A stretch of 64,000 bases of DNA from Neovahlkampfia damariscottae (Eukaryota; Heterolobosea; Selenaionea; Neovahlkampfiida; Neovahlkampfiidae), in the NCBI GenBank assembly GCA_016618085.1, contig JABLTG010000022.1, positions 93,477 through 157,476 of the forward strand, read 5' to 3'. The number at the start of each line of letters is the position of its first letter. Positions within the stretch are counted from its first letter, which is position 1. A model generated the notes under the pieces. That model did not search any database. It had not been told where the DNA came from and was given only the letters and a program-made list of their open reading frames with translations. This document shows positions 10,282 through 19,464 of the stretch, piece by piece. A program made the translations under genes and the position numbers.

Positions 10282-12197
10282 ATGTTGATGTATCTGATTT
10301 CGATTTTTCTTGGGACATTTTTGTTTTATAGATTTCTCAAATATTATTTTGCCAGAGTGAAGTTTCCTTTTGTAAAGAAGGATATAAAAATACCAGAAAA
10401 ACCAAAAGAAGGCTGGAGCAAACAAATCTACAGTTCAAAGCCTGGTGTTGTACCTGATGATTTAGATGTAATTGTTATCGGTTCTGGAATTGGTGGTTTG
10501 ACTATCGCTGGTTTATTAGCAAAACAAGGTTCGAAAAAATAAATTTAAAAAAAACTAGGAAGAAGAGTTCTTGTTTTAGAACAACATGATGTTGGTAAGT
10601 ATATATATCATTAATTCAAATATAAAAGCTGGAGGATGCTGTAAATCAACAAAAAATTAAAAAAATATTTTTTAGGTCACGTTTTTGAAGAAGAAGGTTT
10701 TGAATTTGATACTGGAATTCATTATGTCGGAAATATGAATCCTAAGGATCCTAATTCCACATTTATTACATTATGGCATCTTACTGATGGAAAACTTAAA
10801 TGGGAATCTATGGGAGATGTTTATGATATTTCAGTTATTGCTGGTGATAAAACTGAATGGAATCAAGATTTAGAAATTACAATTAAAAACTTGGTCAAAT
10901 TATTTCCAAAAGAAGAAGAAAAAATAAGGAAATATTTTAAAATCACAAATGAAGGTAAACAAACAGTCTAAATTAAAAAAAATAGTGTATAATTTTTCAA
11001 CACTTCACTTTTTGTATAAAATTTTCCCTTGGTATGTTGCATCATTTATGGCATGGTGGTATGGGTCAACCTATTCTCAATATGAACATAAAACATGTGA
11101 AGAGGTGATGTGTGGTGAATTAGGAATGTCACAAGAATTAATGTTTACTTTATGTTATCTCAGTGGTGATCATGGTAGTCTTCCAACCGATAAAGATTCT
11201 TTCATAATTCAATGTATGGTTTCTAAACATTACACAAGGTTTTATTGATTAATTTTATTTAATTTCATTTAGAAATGGTGGTTGGTATCCTATTGGAGGA
11301 CCTGGTGAAATTGCTGAAACTATAATTCCAATAATTGAATCAACAGGTGGAAAATGTCTTGTAAAAGCTAAAGTTGAAAAAATTTTGGTAAAAAATAATA
11401 AAGCCTATGGTGTTGTTACTTCAAAGGGACAAGAAATCAAAGCTAATTTAGTCATTAGTGATGCAGGTGTTTTTAACACTTATGAAAAATTATTAGATCA
11501 AAAAATCACTAAAAAATTAAATTTACCATTGGATAAAATTGAACCTGGAATGACTCATTTTTATCTTTTTGTTGGATTTGATAAAAGTGCAGAAGAGTTA
11601 AAATTACCAACAGCAAATTATTGGATTCACAATTCTTATGACCATCGTGATATTTCAAAATATCGAGATGGTGATGCAGATGATATTCAATGGGAACATT
11701 CAGGTTATTTTATTTCATTTCCTTCTTCAAAAGATCCAACTTATAAACACAGATATCCAAATAAATCAACTTGTGTTGTTGTAGCAGAAGCTAATTATGA
11801 ATGGGTCAAAGAATGGTCAGATAGGAGAGTTAAACAAAGAGGAGGTGATTATGAAAAATTTAAAGAAGAAGTTCAAAAAAATTTACTTGAAACTCTTTTG
11901 AAATATTTTCCACAAGTCAAAGATAATATTAAATTTATGAATGTCGGAACACCACTCACAAATGAATTTTATTTGAATTCACATCACGGATCATCCTATG
12001 GTTTAAAATATTCATCACAAAATGATTATTTCAAACCAAAAACTCCAATTGATGGTTTGTACCTCACAGGTCAAGATATTGTTTCAATGGGATTTTCTGG
12101 TGCTGTAGGAGGTGCAATGTTATGTCATGCTGCATTGACAGGTGATGATATTGGAAGTAAGTTGAAAAAGAAGTATCTTGAAGAGTTGAAAATGTAA
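10282..12197 (+). CDS. RETSAT: Retinol saturase / carotenoid isomerase-like FAD oxidoreductase
   Basis: Six exons: 10282-10528, 10559-10594, 10629-10640, 10676-10954, 10986-11238 and 11273-12197, totalling about 583 residues, like RETSAT. The N-terminus is a membrane anchor (MLMYLISIFLGTFLFYRFL). The dinucleotide fold is VIVIGSGIGGLTIAGLLAKQG; RRVLVLEQHDVAGGCC follows after splicing, then FDTGIHYVGN and a C-terminal GLYLTGQDIVSMGFSGAVGG FAD block. These proteins reduce or isomerise polyene lipids in the ER. Exon 3 is only 12 nt and carries part of the Gly-Gly-Cys-Cys motif. Five introns are 30-35 nt. Substrate unknown. Confidence 0.9.
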
Positions 12198-12208
12198 AAC
12201 TTTCTTTA

Positions 12209-12751
12209 TTACCAATCGTTTTTCCCAATTTGAGTCGGTTTGAGTTTAAGGTACAAGAAACAACCAATAGAAGCAAGGACACATAATACGAATCCCATAA
12301 GAGTCATTCCTGCAATGATACCCATCGCAATATAAATTTGTTCTGCAGTTGATAGACCAATATTTTCCGTAGCACCAAACTGTTCTGATATAACCCATGT
12401 ATTCATCGGATCTGTAGCTTGTTTATTTTTAATCACAAGAGAAAGTCCATTTTTAATGAATGATGTATCAGTATAAGAAGCTGATGTTGTCAATTGTGAA
12501 TAAATTGATACATAAGGTTCATCGTTTTTAATTTTGTTTACTTCAGTATTGTTTACCAAATTGACACTACATGGGTCAGAGCAATTTACAAAAAAACGGA
12601 CAATTACAGCCGCTGTTGAATACGGAAATACTTTTGTGACTTGTGCATTTAAAACGAAATCTGTTTTTGTTGTTTGCCAACTTGCGCTCGTCAGTTGTAC
12701 AAAAACAAAAAAAATTAATAACACTAATGTTGTTGGTGTTGTCAACTTCAT
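12209..12751 (-). CDS. Type I membrane protein of unknown function
   Basis: About 180 residues. The ATG at 12749-12751 begins a signal peptide (MKLTTPTTLVLLIFFVFVQLTSA). A roughly 120-residue extracytosolic region contains a Cys pair (NCSDPCSVN) and Asn-glycosylation sites. It is followed by one transmembrane helix (YIAMGIIAGMTLMGFVLCVL) and a short basic tail ending GKNDW. No family recognised. A CCAATCA element at 12766-12772 lies about 15 bp upstream. Its stop is 11 bp from the stop of the convergent oxidoreductase gene. Confidence 0.75.
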   Translation of the reverse strand: MKLTTPTTLVLLIFFVFVQLTSASWQTTKTDFVLNAQVTKVFPYSTAAVIVRFFVNCSDPCSVNLVNNTEVNKIKNDEPYVSIYSQLTTSASYTDTSFIKNGLSLVIKNKQATDPMNTWVISEQFGATENIGLSTAEQIYIAMGIIAGMTLMGFVLCVLASIGCFLYLKLKPTQIGKNDW

Positions 12752-12881
12752 AAAAAAATGTTTATCCAATCAAATCGTTCGGTTTTTATAGAATGATTTT
12801 TTAAAAAATTTATGTTTATTGTGAAGTTTTATTAACATCCATTTTTGGAGCTGCACTATCTCTAACATGGTGTTTTTTTAT

Positions 12882-12888
12882 CCAATCA
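12882..12888 (+). promoter_or_regulatory. CCAATCA element upstream of first RGS gene
   Basis: CCAATCA ends 25 bp before the ATG at 12914. Confidence 0.5.
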
Positions 12889-12913
12889 TAACCACACGTT
12901 CTTCGTTTATCGC

Positions 12914-13507
12914 ATGTTTAAAAGTACATCAAATTCAACTGAAGAGACAGAATACCTTCAAACTAGGTTTAAACTTTCGCAAATGAAAAGTAGTCCAAGT
13001 CTCAAAGGATTCAAGTCTTCTGATGACTTGAAAACTTTGGCGCCACTTTCGAACGAAGAAAAAAAACAAAAACTAATGACAAAAAGAAATAGCGCAAGGA
13101 CATTATCACAAGTTTTAAAGGATAAAAAAATTAAAGATGCCTTCGCAAAATATACCATCAAAGAACAGTTCGAGAATTTTTTTTTTTATTTCTTTTTTCA
13201 AAGCTCATCAGAGAATATGTTATTTTTTGAATACTCCTTAAGATATAATAAAATAACAGACATCAATAGAAAATTCATCGCACTTCAAAAAATCTACGAC
13301 AAGTTTTTATCAAAAGACGCTACACATCCTTTGAACACCAGAGACGAAAATATAAAAATAATTAAAAAGATAATTGAAGAACAAGAAGAAATTCCTGAAG
13401 ATGTGTTTGATGCAATATTAGTGGACATAAAATTCATGATGCAAGACACATTTTCGAGATTCAAAGATTCCAATGAATTCTGGATTTGTTTGGAAGAAGA
13501 TAAATGA
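12914..13507 (+). CDS. RGS-domain protein A
   Basis: Regulator of G-protein signalling: the RGS fold speeds GTP hydrolysis by G-alpha subunits. About 185 residues if the 36-nt intron at 13168-13203 is removed (197 if kept, since it is frame-neutral and open). Splicing gives KEHSSENMLFFEYSL, which aligns exactly with the paralogue's KEFSSENILFLENAL across an intron in the same position and phase, so I favour splicing. The N-terminal 60 residues are Ser/Lys-rich. The domain ends with QDTFSRFKDSNEFW. Tandem duplicate of the next gene. Confidence 0.85.
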   Translation: MFKSTSNSTEETEYLQTRFKLSQMKSSPSLKGFKSSDDLKTLAPLSNEEKKQKLMTKRNSARTLSQVLKDKKIKDAFAKYTIKEQFENFFFYFFFQSSSENMLFFEYSLRYNKITDINRKFIALQKIYDKFLSKDATHPLNTRDENIKIIKKIIEEQEEIPEDVFDAILVDIKFMMQDTFSRFKDSNEFWICLEEDK

Positions 13508-13619
13508 TATTTGTAATATATGATGTAACCGTTGTTTTGTAATTTTTCGGATTTTATGTTTCCCTTTTTGGGAGAGCTGATAACGTTTTGGAAGGTGAAT
13601 TCTCCTCTTTTGATAAGAA

Positions 13620-13650
13620 CCAATCAAGATAATTAGCCCTTCTAATTGGT
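13620..13650 (+). promoter_or_regulatory. CCAATCA and AATTGGT elements upstream of second RGS gene
   Basis: CCAATCA at 13620-13626 and an inverted AATTGGT at about 13644-13650, 34-64 bp before the ATG at 13684. Confidence 0.5.
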
Positions 13651-13683
13651 TGATAAAATCAAACTAAAATCTCTCTAACCTAA

Positions 13684-14253
13684 ATGTTCCTCAGCTCAAC
13701 ATCCGTGTCAGTGCAGGAAGAGAACATGGCATTTGCTAATAAAATCAAATCAAGAAGAACATTCATGACAATAAAGCAAGAAAGTGAATTGACGTCAGAA
13801 ATGAGTCCAGAAAAAAGAGAAATGGTGAGAAGATACAAAAATATGAAACTCTCAGAAATTTTAAGCGACAAAAAAAAGAAAGAAGTTTTCAAAAATTTTT
13901 CAGAAAAAGAATTGTAAGGCAAAAAAAAAAAAAAAAAATTAATTTCTTTTTTTTCACACAGTTCCTCGGAGAATATTTTGTTTTTAGAAAACGCACTAAG
14001 GTTCAGAATCTTTAAGGATGAAAACCAAAGATATTTAGAACTTGAAAAAATCTACCACAAATTTTTGTCTCCAGATTCAGAGTTACAATTGAACATTAGA
14101 ATTGAAAATGTCCACAGAATAGGAGAAATAGTAAAGGATAAATCAGAAATCCCGGAAGATGTACTTGAAGATATTGTCAGAGAAGTAAAAGAGACATTAA
14201 AAGATACCTATGCAAGATTCAAAGAATCAAAAGAATTTGAAGATTTGTTGTAA
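13684..14253 (+). CDS. RGS-domain protein B
   Basis: Exons 13684-13913 and 13962-14253 across a 48-nt intron give about 173 residues. The intron is required because the frame otherwise stops at once. The RGS core reads LSEILSDKKKKEVFKNFSEKE, FSSENILFLENALRF, LELEKIYHKFLSPD and LKDTYARFKESKEFEDLL. It matches protein A throughout in order and intron position, so the pair arose by tandem duplication. Both have short, charged N-termini without DEP, GGL or kinase domains. The target G protein is unknown. Confidence 0.88.
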
Positions 14254-14296
14254 AAAGAGATACATGTATAACATTTATAAAGTTTTTTTTTTTTTT

Positions 14297-14890
14297 TTAA
14301 AATGAATTCTTTGGATCTTTTAAAAATTCAATTTCTTCTTCTGTTGATTCTCTTTTGAGAATTTCATTACGATGTGGATACCTTCCAAATCGTTTAATTA
14401 TATCAAAATGAGCCACAGCATATTGATGAGCTTGGTCATAAATTGGGTGATTCATTTCTTTTTTTAATTCCATGAATTTTGTTAAACTTTTTTCTTGGTA
14501 TTCCATAGTTTCAGCATGTTCATAAGGTAAATATAAAAACATTCTTTGAATAGGTTCTAATTTTACATCAAATTTATTTTCTATCGCAAAATCTGCTAAT
14601 TCTCTTGCAATGTTGTCATAATTCCATGATTCTGATGATCCTCTGAACATATTTCTTGTAAATTGATCTACTATGAGAACTGATGCTAATACACCTTCAG
14701 GTGTTTGTTTCCAATCTTCGTATTCTCCAGTTGTCAAAGAGATTAAATCTTGTTTGAAGTTCTTGATTATAAACTCATCAGTTTCAGTTGATTTTTCAAA
14801 CCAAATTCTGTTAAAATTTTGGTTGTTTATTTCTTTTCCAAACCAAAAGTTAAAAATTTTGCCAATTCTTTCAACTGAATTCTTTTTCAT
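14297..14890 (-). CDS. DUF924 family protein
   Basis: About 197 residues, one exon. Family hallmarks visible: FNFWFGKE near the N-terminus, then VLIVDQFTRNMFRGS, MFLYLPYEHAETMEYQEKSL and IKRFGRYPHRNEILKRESTEEE at the C-terminus. DUF924 proteins are compact helical, TPR-like proteins found in bacteria and eukaryotes; their biochemical role is not established. The ATG at 14890 is 48 bp from the ATG of the divergent KH gene and shares one CCAATCA element with it. Confidence 0.9.
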   Translation of the reverse strand: MKKNSVERIGKIFNFWFGKEINNQNFNRIWFEKSTETDEFIIKNFKQDLISLTTGEYEDWKQTPEGVLASVLIVDQFTRNMFRGSSESWNYDNIARELADFAIENKFDVKLEPIQRMFLYLPYEHAETMEYQEKSLTKFMELKKEMNHPIYDQAHQYAVAHFDIIKRFGRYPHRNEILKRESTEEEIEFLKDPKNSF

Positions 14891-14905
14891 TTCGGAGTTG
14901 AATAT

Positions 14906-14912
14906 CCAATCA
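14906..14912. promoter_or_regulatory. Shared CCAATCA element of a 48-bp bidirectional promoter
   Basis: The only such element between the divergent starts at 14890 (minus) and 14939 (plus), 15 and 26 bp away. It must serve one or both genes. Confidence 0.5.
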
Positions 14913-14938
14913 TATCACAGAAATCTTCAACTTAAAAA

Positions 14939-15199
14939 ATGTCAACAGAAGTGGAGATGAAAATATTTCTGCCAGTGGATGAGTATCCAGATGTGAATTT
15001 TATTGGATTGCTCATTGGTCCGAGAGGAAAAACACAAATGGAATTGGAAAAAAAAACAAACACAAAAATGAGAATACGTGGAGCTACTTCAGAAAAAAAC
15101 AATAGTTCGAATGAAAAACTCCATGTATTAATAACAGCAAAAACAGCTGATGAATTGGAAAATGCTTCAAATGCTGTCTACCAATTATTAAATTTATAA
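14939..15199 (+). CDS. Stand-alone KH domain protein (SF1/BBP-like KH)
   Basis: Only 86 residues, essentially one KH domain. The block IFLPVDEYPDVNFIGLLIGP followed by RGKT carries the GxxG RNA-binding loop and matches the branch-point-binding KH of splicing factor 1, which in full-length proteins is flanked by helix-hairpin, QUA2 and zinc-knuckle parts. None of those are present. It ends YQLLNL at a TAA. It could be a mini RNA-binding protein. A decayed copy of its 3' end lies just downstream. Confidence 0.85.
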   Translation: MSTEVEMKIFLPVDEYPDVNFIGLLIGPRGKTQMELEKKTNTKMRIRGATSEKNNSSNEKLHVLITAKTADELENASNAVYQLLNL

Positions 15200-15289
15200 A
15201 AAATAGCAACAATGATTTTGTTCAAGTTTTTTAATTTTTTTTCCATTGCAATCAAAAAATACTCAAGAAAACAATTCTCAGTCTTAACA

Positions 15290-15405
15290 ATCTTCTTCAG
15301 GAATAAAGAATAATTCTAATCAAAATATCCACATATTAATAAGCAAAAATAACTGATGAATTGGAAAATACTTCAAACGTCATTTACCAATTATCAAATT
15401 TAAAA
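15290..15405 (+). pseudogene. Decayed duplicate of the 3' end of the KH gene
   Basis: This stretch aligns base by base with 15098-15205 in the intact gene. It shares blocks such as ATATTAATAA/GTATTAATAA, CTGATGAATTGGAAAATRCTT and TACCAATTATYAAATTTA, with scattered substitutions and small indels. No start or GxxG region remains. A local tandem duplication followed by decay explains it best. Confidence 0.75.
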
Positions 15406-15415
15406 AAAAAATCAT

Positions 15416-15838
15416 TTAATACTTATTCAACCAATTTCCGCTCTCAAAAAACAAACAATCATCTGAATGAATTGAATTTTGATAATATATATAACATTTC
15501 ATCTTTTCATTTCCTTCTTTTGTGAAGCATTCAACGATTTCTCTTTCGTACCAATTATCTTTTGCTTTTTCATCATATCCTTCAATTTCATCCATCAATT
15601 TTAGTTTTTTTTTGAAAATTTGAATATCTTTCCAAGTTATTATTATTCCATAAATTCTTTCATTGTTGTTAGATTTCACTGCAAATGGATAAAATTCTGT
15701 TTTATTTTGAAAGATTGTGAAATTTGTAGTATGTGCATATTTCCAAATGCAATCTTTGTCAATGATACCCCAATGATCACCTTTTGTTGTATAATCAGGT
15801 CTTAAAGTTCCATACACAAACACTCCTTCAACGTTCAT
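15416..15838 (-). CDS. AIG2-like / gamma-glutamylcyclotransferase-fold protein
   Basis: About 140 residues, one exon. The fold signature VFVYGTLRPD forms the ligand loop, and the conserved acid lies in LMDEIEGYDEKAKDNWYERE, where the Glu of EGY corresponds to the catalytic Glu of GGCT enzymes. It ends with a short GNWLNKY tail. Typical products are 5-oxoproline from gamma-glutamyl peptides or amines, but AIG2-like members vary. The ATG at 15836-15838 is preferred over an upstream TTG inside the CCAATCA element. Confidence 0.85.
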   Translation of the reverse strand: MNVEGVFVYGTLRPDYTTKGDHWGIIDKDCIWKYAHTTNFTIFQNKTEFYPFAVKSNNNERIYGIIITWKDIQIFKKKLKLMDEIEGYDEKAKDNWYEREIVECFTKEGNEKMKCYIYYQNSIHSDDCLFFESGNWLNKY

Positions 15839-15910
15839 TTTTTTTTTGTCAACAAAAAAGAATTTGATTGGCAAATGTATGACAGTGAAAAAAAGTGTAA
15901 AATTTATTTA

Positions 15911-16205
15911 TCAACAAAAATTTGGCAATTTGCTTGTAAATCTTTGTTTCATTAAAAGAAATTTCAAAAGTTTGTTTTTAAATTTAGAAGTTTGATGATA
16001 GTCAGGCCAGTTGTCTTCTTTGTCTCTGTTCTGATTTTTGGTTTGAGTTTTCGTTCGTTTCTTGTTCATGTTCTTTTTCATTTTGTTTGTTTTTTGTTTC
16101 ACTTTTTGTGATTTGATTTTCTTCTGCTACAGTTTCTTTTTCTTCATAACATTCAGAAATTTTTGCAGCAACGTACACCACAGAGTTGATGATTAATCAC
16201 ACCAT
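15911..16205 (-). CDS. Possible small Lys-rich protein with start codon on its own exon
   Basis: An ATG at 16203-16205 sits 27 bp after a CCAATC element (16232-16237) but is followed by a stop. Splicing from the GTGTG immediately after the ATG to the TAG at 16127 opens exon 15911-16126, giving about 72 residues. The product is very basic and Gln/Asn-rich, ending DKEDNWPDYHQTSKFKNKLL and a helical tail. The 75-nt intron is longer than most here. No family recognised; this could instead be chance. Confidence 0.3.
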
Positions 16206-16239
16206 GATAATTTGCTGGATGTTTAAAATAACCAATCAA

Positions 16240-16613
16240 ACTACATTTTATATTTTTGAAAAAAACTTGGAGCTATAATTACGCTTAATTTGGGTTATGG
16301 TGGTTATAATGTTACAGAATAGTATACCTTCTAACTGAGGAAGAGCGAGACTACTGTCTCTTTCACAAGATTAACTGCGCATTGCATTGTTAATAATGTT
16401 TTGAAAAAACACCAAAAAAATCTGGATTATATTTTGAGTTTCTTTCGCAGGAGTTCTATACATACAACAAATTTCTGCTCTCAAAAAAACAGTGTACTTC
16501 GAAAATATGGATTGGAACAAATAAAAATCAGTGGATAAAAATAGTTTACCCACACAAAAACAGCTCCACCAACCAAATTGGTGTTTTTGTTGCGTACCGT
16601 TAGAAAATATGGT
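16240..16613. other. Intergenic stretch without recognisable gene
   Basis: About 370 bp of less AT-biased sequence between divergent genes. I checked both strands for coding frames and for tRNA A/B boxes and found none I can support. Confidence 0.5.
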
Positions 16614-16638
16614 GATTGGTTGAATGCTCTATAAATAG
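16614..16638 (+). promoter_or_regulatory. GATTGG plus TATA box upstream of EF-hand gene
   Basis: GATTGG at 16614-16619 is followed 10 bp later by TATAAATAG at 16630-16638, with the ATG at 16674. It is one of the few promoters in the window with a clear TATA box. Confidence 0.6.
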
Positions 16639-16673
16639 AGTGCAAATTACACAAACCACAAACAAACAAAAAC

Positions 16674-18308
16674 ATGTCAAACCAAACTAAACCAAAATTA
16701 CTCAACAAGAAATTCAAAGTATTAAATTACACAGGAGGAGATGAATCAAGAATTCAAAATATTCTTGAAGTTGATAATCCAAGTGCACACAATTCAAAAG
16801 AAGGGAAAAACTTTTCTCTTTCAATGAAATACCTTGGTGTTGAAGGGAAGTTCTCATTAACCAATTTTCATATCAGAGGTAGTGACAAAGATGATACAAA
16901 CGGTATTAAAACAGGATTATTATTTGTCAGTGATTATGAAATTAAAACTGATCATATGCTTCAATTCAAAGATTTCACGTATCAAGATTTTAAAAATATT
17001 GATTCTGATGCTCCAGATGCTCCTATTCTTTTTTTCACAACTGATCAAAAAAATACTTTTGAAAAAGAATTTAAACCAAAATGGTTAGAAGGAAAATACA
17101 TTGGCATTTTATTTATTAGTGGTGGTGAATTTATTGGTGTTCAACATATTATTCTTTATGGATTTGATGCAACCACGGAATATCAATATGAAGTTGGTTG
17201 TATACCAAAAAAAGCAATTCCGAGTGTCGAAGAACTTAAGGGAAATATTCTTAAATACAGTATTATGGAATTTGATAAAAATGGTGATGGATTGATTTCT
17301 GCTGAAGAATTGGCTCCTTTGTTAGACCAAATGGGTTTGGATAAATCTGTGGCAAAAAAAATGCTTGAAAAAATTGGAGATGGAGAACATGCTACCATTG
17401 ATCAAGTGGTAGATTTTTATGTTAGTGCTGTGAATCCATCTTCGAGTTTAGATTTCCTAATAAAATACTATGGGGCTGTTTTTGCTAGCTATGACACTGA
17501 TGAAGATGGTATTCTCAACAGAGAAGAATGCATTCAATTTTTGAAAAAATTGTCGTTCATCCAAGAGGATAGTCAAAGCGATCTCAAACATCTAGACCCA
17601 GAAGAAACTGGTGAAATTACTTTTGAAACATTCGAAGAATTTATTCGTAATGTTCAAATTCAGAGTGATCAAGAAGATTTATGCAAAGGAATAATTGAAG
17701 AAAGAGATACAGATAAGGATGGATATTTGTCTGTCAGACAATTCTCAAATTTGTATAATGATTCTTATTTTGAAAACAAACAAGTTGATGAAGGATTTTT
17801 ATCACTCTTAGCAAATGACCAAGGAAAAATTGAGAATGATTATGCTTTAGAATTGATTTTAAATCTAGAAATTAATGATGAAGTTCAAAAGAAAATAAAA
17901 AATCAAAAGAAAAGAAACAACTCAGATAAATATGTGATCTTTGATCTCTATCATTCAGTAGATTGGGGGAAATTCAAATATTGCATTGAAGCATCAAATG
18001 GATTTTACAACAATGATGCTTATCAACTCAAATCTATTTTAGAAAAACAATACTCAGTGAAAATGAGAAAAGATTTTTCACAAGAAATCAAGTTTGATTG
18101 CACTTCAAATTCATCATCTTTCAAAAAATTTGAAGCTCTTATATTAAATGGAATGGATACCATTGGATTTGATCTTGTTTCAACAAATTTTCATCCTGCA
18201 TTGAATGATTATTCTGAATCGAATTTCACCAAATTCTTCTTCAAAATTCAAAATGGAAAAAAAGATGAATTGGAAGTTGATATGGAAATTGCAATGAAAA
18301 GTGAATAA
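16674..18308 (+). CDS. EF-hand calcium-binding protein with novel flanking domains
   Basis: About 544 residues, one exon. Three canonical EF loops are visible: DKNGDGLISAEE (about residue 200), DTDEDGILNREE (about 274) and DTDKDGYLSVRQ (about 345); a fourth, around LDPEETGEITFETFEEF, is degenerate. The N-terminal 170 residues form a beta-rich region (FSLTNFHIRGS,  GILFISGGEFIGVQHIILYG) and the C-terminal 130 residues another beta-rich region; I recognise neither. No signal peptide, so a cytosolic Ca2+ sensor is likely. The start codon lies 36 bp after the TATA box. Confidence 0.82.
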   Translation: MSNQTKPKLLNKKFKVLNYTGGDESRIQNILEVDNPSAHNSKEGKNFSLSMKYLGVEGKFSLTNFHIRGSDKDDTNGIKTGLLFVSDYEIKTDHMLQFKDFTYQDFKNIDSDAPDAPILFFTTDQKNTFEKEFKPKWLEGKYIGILFISGGEFIGVQHIILYGFDATTEYQYEVGCIPKKAIPSVEELKGNILKYSIMEFDKNGDGLISAEELAPLLDQMGLDKSVAKKMLEKIGDGEHATIDQVVDFYVSAVNPSSSLDFLIKYYGAVFASYDTDEDGILNREECIQFLKKLSFIQEDSQSDLKHLDPEETGEITFETFEEFIRNVQIQSDQEDLCKGIIEERDTDKDGYLSVRQFSNLYNDSYFENKQVDEGFLSLLANDQGKIENDYALELILNLEINDEVQKKIKNQKKRNNSDKYVIFDLYHSVDWGKFKYCIEASNGFYNNDAYQLKSILEKQYSVKMRKDFSQEIKFDCTSNSSSFKKFEALILNGMDTIGFDLVSTNFHPALNDYSESNFTKFFFKIQNGKKDELEVDMEIAMKSE

Positions 18309-18366
18309 TAGAACTTATTAAATTATTTTTCAAAACTCAAATATTTCCCAAATTATTCAAATATTT

Positions 18367-19322
18367 TTAATTTGTAATTTTATTTAAAAAATTCATAGCA
18401 GTTTCAAATCCAAAGAAACAAGCAGCGTTAGCAGGGAATGACCTGAGAAATACAGGACCAATTCCTTTATAAAAAGCACCATAACCTTCCGTTTTAATGA
18501 GTTGTCTAACACAATCCATCATTCCAGAATACTTTCCTGCTTCAGCAGATTGAATTCTACTTTTAATTGTATCAGCTGGTAACATATAAATCCATCCAGT
18601 TAAACCTGCCATTCCACCAGCAAACAAAGTGTGGAATGAGTTCAAATCAGCCGCTGTGCCATCTTTTGGAATGAATCCACGTTTAACAATTTCATAAGCT
18701 GCAAAATAGATGCCACTACCTGGTACATCTCTTGCAAGTGTTGATACAGTCCCTTTATAAATTCCTTTAAGTCCAAGTTCTTTGTAAATTTTTTTTCCAC
18801 AGTCAAAAGCACCGTTGTATTTTTTTGAACCTTCTTTTTGTGTTTGTAATTGTACTTTGATAAGTTCCATAGGAGTCATAACAATAGTTGAAAATACACC
18901 AGAGAAACAACCAGCATTGAATAATTCAAAAGGAGTTTTGTCACCAAAGATTTTTTTACCTAAACCAAAACTTGCAAAACAAACAGCATATAATGCAGCA
19001 GAACCTAACATTGGTGATGTTACTCCTTTATATAAACCTAATGGACCTTTTTTTTTTTTGTGTGAAATTTTTTTTCTTCTTTACCTTCTTTTGCGATTGT
19101 TTTTTTTGCACAATCCATTGAACTGCTATAAAGTGGTGCTTCTCCAAGAGCTGGTTTTGGCATTGTTTGAAGCCTGACCTACAATTTTTTTGTTGTTATT
19201 TTTTAAAATCAAATTACTTTAATTGTATCAAGAGGATGACCAACAAGTGTTAATGACATACCTCCAACAGTACCAGCTGTTAAATTTTTCCAAAAAGGTG
19301 GCTTTTTGATTTCGTCTGACAT
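18367..19322 (-). CDS. SLC25A20: Mitochondrial carrier, carnitine/acylcarnitine type (SLC25A20-like)
   Basis: Exons 19218-19322, 19085-19178 and 18367-19046 join to about 292 residues, the standard SLC25 length. Three tandem repeats each carry the PxD/ExxK signature: [27 protein letters not shown] and [13 protein letters not shown]. These are followed by glycine-rich blocks such as [10 protein letters not shown] and [20 protein letters not shown]. The overall pattern is that of the carnitine/acylcarnitine branch, which imports acyl groups for beta-oxidation; substrate is inferred. Introns of 37 and 38 nt at 19047-19084 and 19179-19217. A CCAATTGG lies about 30 bp upstream. Confidence 0.9.
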
Positions 19323-19464
19323 AAACTTTAAAAGATTAACCGCAAAATTCCAATTGGTCAAAATGAACCAACAGAACGGAAAATAAAAAAATAGTCCGAA
19401 AATGAGGACATATTACTTGCGTTACCAAAAATGAAAAAAAAAAAATCAATTTTATTTTTTTTTT

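Noticed and set aside
16290-16390. tRNA-like stretch (GC-richer, with short complementary segments)
   Set aside because: I could not find matching A and B boxes or a cloverleaf on either strand.
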